In this document: piece after piece, positions 5,807 through 7,172 of the stretch | Layout: each line of letters opens with the position of its first letter | How positions within the stretch are numbered: position 1 is the first letter of the stretch | DNA from: Campylobacterales bacterium | Lineage (GTDB): Bacteria > Campylobacterota > Campylobacteria > Campylobacterales > QNZT01 | Direction: 5' to 3' | Length of the DNA: 7,172 nt | NCBI GenBank assembly: GCA_015663225.1 | Contig: DQSO01000074.1 | Coordinates: 1-7,172 of the forward strand | Notes under the pieces: model-generated | The model's input: only the letters and a program-made list of their open reading frames with translations | The model's database searches: none | Told to the model about the DNA's origin: nothing | Program-made: the position numbers and the translations under genes

Positions 5807-6378
5807 TATAAAACCCCTTTAGTACTTAAAACTCCTAGAGTTTCATCCTTTTTTAGAGCTCGTCTAATCGCTAATGCAAAAGATTTAAATGTTGCTTCTA
5901 TGATGTGGTGCTTATTTGTTCCTCTTTTGTAAATAATATGAGCAGTTATCCCTGCATTAAAGCAAAAAGCTCTAAAAAACTCCTCTACAAGTTCACAATC
6001 AAACTCCCCAACTTTTCCAACTATTGGTGATTGAAATTGTAAAAAAGGTCTATTGGATATATCAAGAGTTGTTGTTACACATGCTTCATCCATTACCACT
6101 GAACCTTCTCCAAATCTCTCTATATTTTCTACCGGATAAACTTCTTGTTTAAAAGCAGTTCCCAATACAATACCTACATCTTCTACACAGTGGTGAAAGT
6201 CTACATCTATATCACCATCACACTTAACATCTATATCAAACCTTGAATGTTTAGTAAAAGACTCTAACATATGGTTAAAAAAACCTATATCAGTGTTGAC
6301 ATCGTATTTTCCTTTTCCGTATGGATTTAGGGTAACTTCAATATTTGTCTCTTTTGTCTCTCTGTTTATCGTTGCCAA
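5806..6378 (-). CDS. hisB: Imidazoleglycerol-phosphate dehydratase HisB (monofunctional)
   Basis: A complete 190-residue enzyme matching monofunctional IGPD; it lacks the histidinol-phosphatase domain fused in E. coli HisB. It dehydrates imidazole glycerol phosphate to imidazole acetol phosphate in histidine synthesis. Visible motifs include FFNHMLESF (33-41), FHHCVEDVGI (61-70), MDEA (96-99), the EFFRAF region (133-138) and NKHHIIEATFKSFA (155-168); H62, H63, E66 and H157, H158, E161 fall in the two HHxxE metal-binding motifs that hold the manganese ions. The start is TTG (6378-6376), one base after the rlpA stop, and a well-placed AAGGA six bases upstream supports it. No other his gene is in the window, so hisB sits alone among envelope genes, with its stop overlapping the kdsC start. 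Confidence 0.96.
   Translation of the reverse strand: MATINRETKETNIEVTLNPYGKGKYDVNTDIGFFNHMLESFTKHSRFDIDVKCDGDIDVDFHHCVEDVGIVLGTAFKQEVYPVENIERFGEGSVVMDEACVTTTLDISNRPFLQFQSPIVGKVGEFDCELVEEFFRAFCFNAGITAHIIYKRGTNKHHIIEATFKSFALAIRRALKKDETLGVLSTKGVL
5814..5820 (-). promoter_or_regulatory. Ribosome-binding site for kdsC
   Basis: AAAGGGG on the minus strand lies inside the 3' end of hisB, seven bases before the kdsC ATG; the AAGG portion can pair with the 16S tail. Together with the TAATG overlap it supports coupled translation of kdsC after hisB. Confidence 0.6.
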
Positions 6379-6379
6379 T

Positions 6380-7168
6380 TTAGTTCCTTACTACAAATGC
6401 ATCGTGAAAGCTGCTATTATTTATAAAAGTTTTTGCTGCAGTTTTTGATCTAAAATTTCCAAGCAAAATTCTATATACTTCACCCTGTTTTTTTATTAGT
6501 GGTTTATGTTTTCTATTTAATGCTAAGTACCTTTTTTTTACTTCAATAGCTTTTGATTTATTGTATAGGGAAGCTATTTGAACGAAGTATTTGTTATTGG
6601 TTGTATTAGCTATTTTTTTTGATTTTCTTTTTGATTTTTTTGCATATTTATTTGCAGAAGTATCACTACTTATTACTGTAATTCTAACATTTGCAACACC
6701 ATGTTTGATAAGACCAATTTCTCGTGCAGCTTGGTATGAAAGGTCGATTATTCTTCCGTGAACAAAAGGACCTCTATCATTTACTCTTACAACAGTTACT
6801 CTACCATTATCAAGATTTTCTACTTTTAGGTATGTATTTATTGGAAGCACTTTACTTGCTGCTGTACATTTGTACATATTGTATCGCTCTCCATTTGATG
6901 TTAATTTTCCATGAAAGTCTTTTCCATACCAACTAGCTTTACCTCTAAAGCTATCGCCTTCGCTAACAGCGATTGGTTGATACCATTTGCCTCTAACTTT
7001 ATAGGGTTTCATTGTTGCACGATACAGAGGTTCTGATGCTCTTATATGTTCTGAATCATCTTCAACTTTTTCGCCACCATAGCTAACTGCACTCTCTACA
7101 AATGGATTTTTTGTAGCACAACCTGTTAGTAGATAGATAGATAAAATCGAGAGTAAAAGTTTGAACAT
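6380..7168 (-). CDS. rlpA: RlpA-like septal-ring lipoprotein with SPOR domain
   Basis: A complete 262-residue predicted lipoprotein. Residues 1-16 are a lipoprotein signal ending in LLTGC, with C17 as the lipidated cysteine. The double-psi beta-barrel domain covers about 72-166: GKASWYGKDFHGKLTSNGE (76-94, H86), VRVNDRGPF (127-135, D131) and GRIIDLS (138-144, D142), the regions that carry the lytic transglycosylase residues in active RlpA. A lysine-rich linker (about 174-190) leads to a C-terminal SPOR domain (about 192-262), beginning NKYFVQIASLYNK, which binds glycans stripped of stem peptides at the septum. Family role: outer-membrane lipoprotein cleaving denuded septal glycan or aiding daughter-cell separation. 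Whether this one is enzymatically active cannot be told by eye. Only four bases upstream of its ATG are in the window, so its promoter and upstream neighbour are unseen. Confidence 0.93.
   Translation of the reverse strand: MFKLLLSILSIYLLTGCATKNPFVESAVSYGGEKVEDDSEHIRASEPLYRATMKPYKVRGKWYQPIAVSEGDSFRGKASWYGKDFHGKLTSNGERYNMYKCTAASKVLPINTYLKVENLDNGRVTVVRVNDRGPFVHGRIIDLSYQAAREIGLIKHGVANVRITVISSDTSANKYAKKSKRKSKKIANTTNNKYFVQIASLYNKSKAIEVKKRYLALNRKHKPLIKKQGEVYRILLGNFRSKTAAKTFINNSSFHDAFVVRN
6385..6389 (-). promoter_or_regulatory. Ribosome-binding site for hisB (fixes the TTG start)
   Basis: The minus strand reads AAGGA within the last codons of rlpA, six bases before the TTG start of hisB. This is the best Shine-Dalgarno match in the window and the main reason to accept the TTG. 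Confidence 0.8.
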
Positions 7169-7172
7169 GTAA

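Noticed and set aside
6532..6620. Runs of eight A on the coding strand in rlpA (6532-6539, 6613-6620), with similar runs in ftsI (356-363, 790-797), as possible phase-variable tracts
   Set aside because: They follow from Lys AAA codons in very AT-rich DNA, the frames are intact, and Campylobacterota phase variation usually uses longer G/C tracts.
6724..6936. 70-codon plus-strand reading frame opposite rlpA
   Set aside because: Antisense to the conserved barrel domain of RlpA, with no independent support.

Overview
This window is a gene-dense, strongly AT-rich stretch in which every supportable gene lies on the minus strand, so transcription runs from high to low coordinates. Gene content, AAA/TTT-rich codon use and gene order point to a member of the Campylobacterota (Epsilonproteobacteria), probably a free-living Sulfurimonas- or Arcobacter-like lineage; the exact genus cannot be fixed from sequence alone. 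From memory, Campylobacter jejuni Cj0646-Cj0652 has the same backbone (RlpA-like lipoprotein, KdsC-like phosphatase, LptC-like, LptA-like, EngB, small integral membrane protein, class B PBP), but without the hisB and acetyltransferase genes present here.

Layout in transcription order: rlpA (7168-6380), hisB (6378-5806), kdsC (5806-5312), lptC (5321-4800), lptA (4797-4345), engB (4342-3740), an ArgA-like GNAT acetyltransferase (3743-3288), a small MreD-like membrane protein (3321-2869), mrdA/PBP2 (2869-1061), then after a 34-bp gap the 5' part of a second class B penicillin-binding protein, probably ftsI (1026 down to the window edge). Up to mrdA, neighbouring genes overlap or are separated by only 1-2 bp, so rlpA to mrdA looks like a single translationally coupled operon. 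There is no gene-free stretch longer than 34 bp, and I saw no tRNA, rRNA, CRISPR, insertion sequence or convincing terminator.

Most genes serve the cell envelope: RlpA (septal peptidoglycan), KdsC (Kdo synthesis for the LPS core), LptC and LptA (LPS transport across the periplasm), the MreD-like protein and PBP2 (side-wall elongation), and FtsI (septal synthesis). EngB (ribosome assembly) and two amino-acid genes, hisB (histidine) and the ArgA-like gene (possibly arginine), sit inside this set. Three of the nine complete genes use non-ATG starts (TTG for hisB and the GNAT gene, GTG for lptC).

I find no clearly new multi-gene system. The most interesting points are a Cys-Cys-His-Cys set in PBP2 whose spacing matches the zinc site reported for Acinetobacter PBP2, a -10 box placed so that ftsI could be transcribed without a leader, a cysteine-cluster tail on the acetyltransferase, and two gene junctions with almost the same ribosome-binding sequence.
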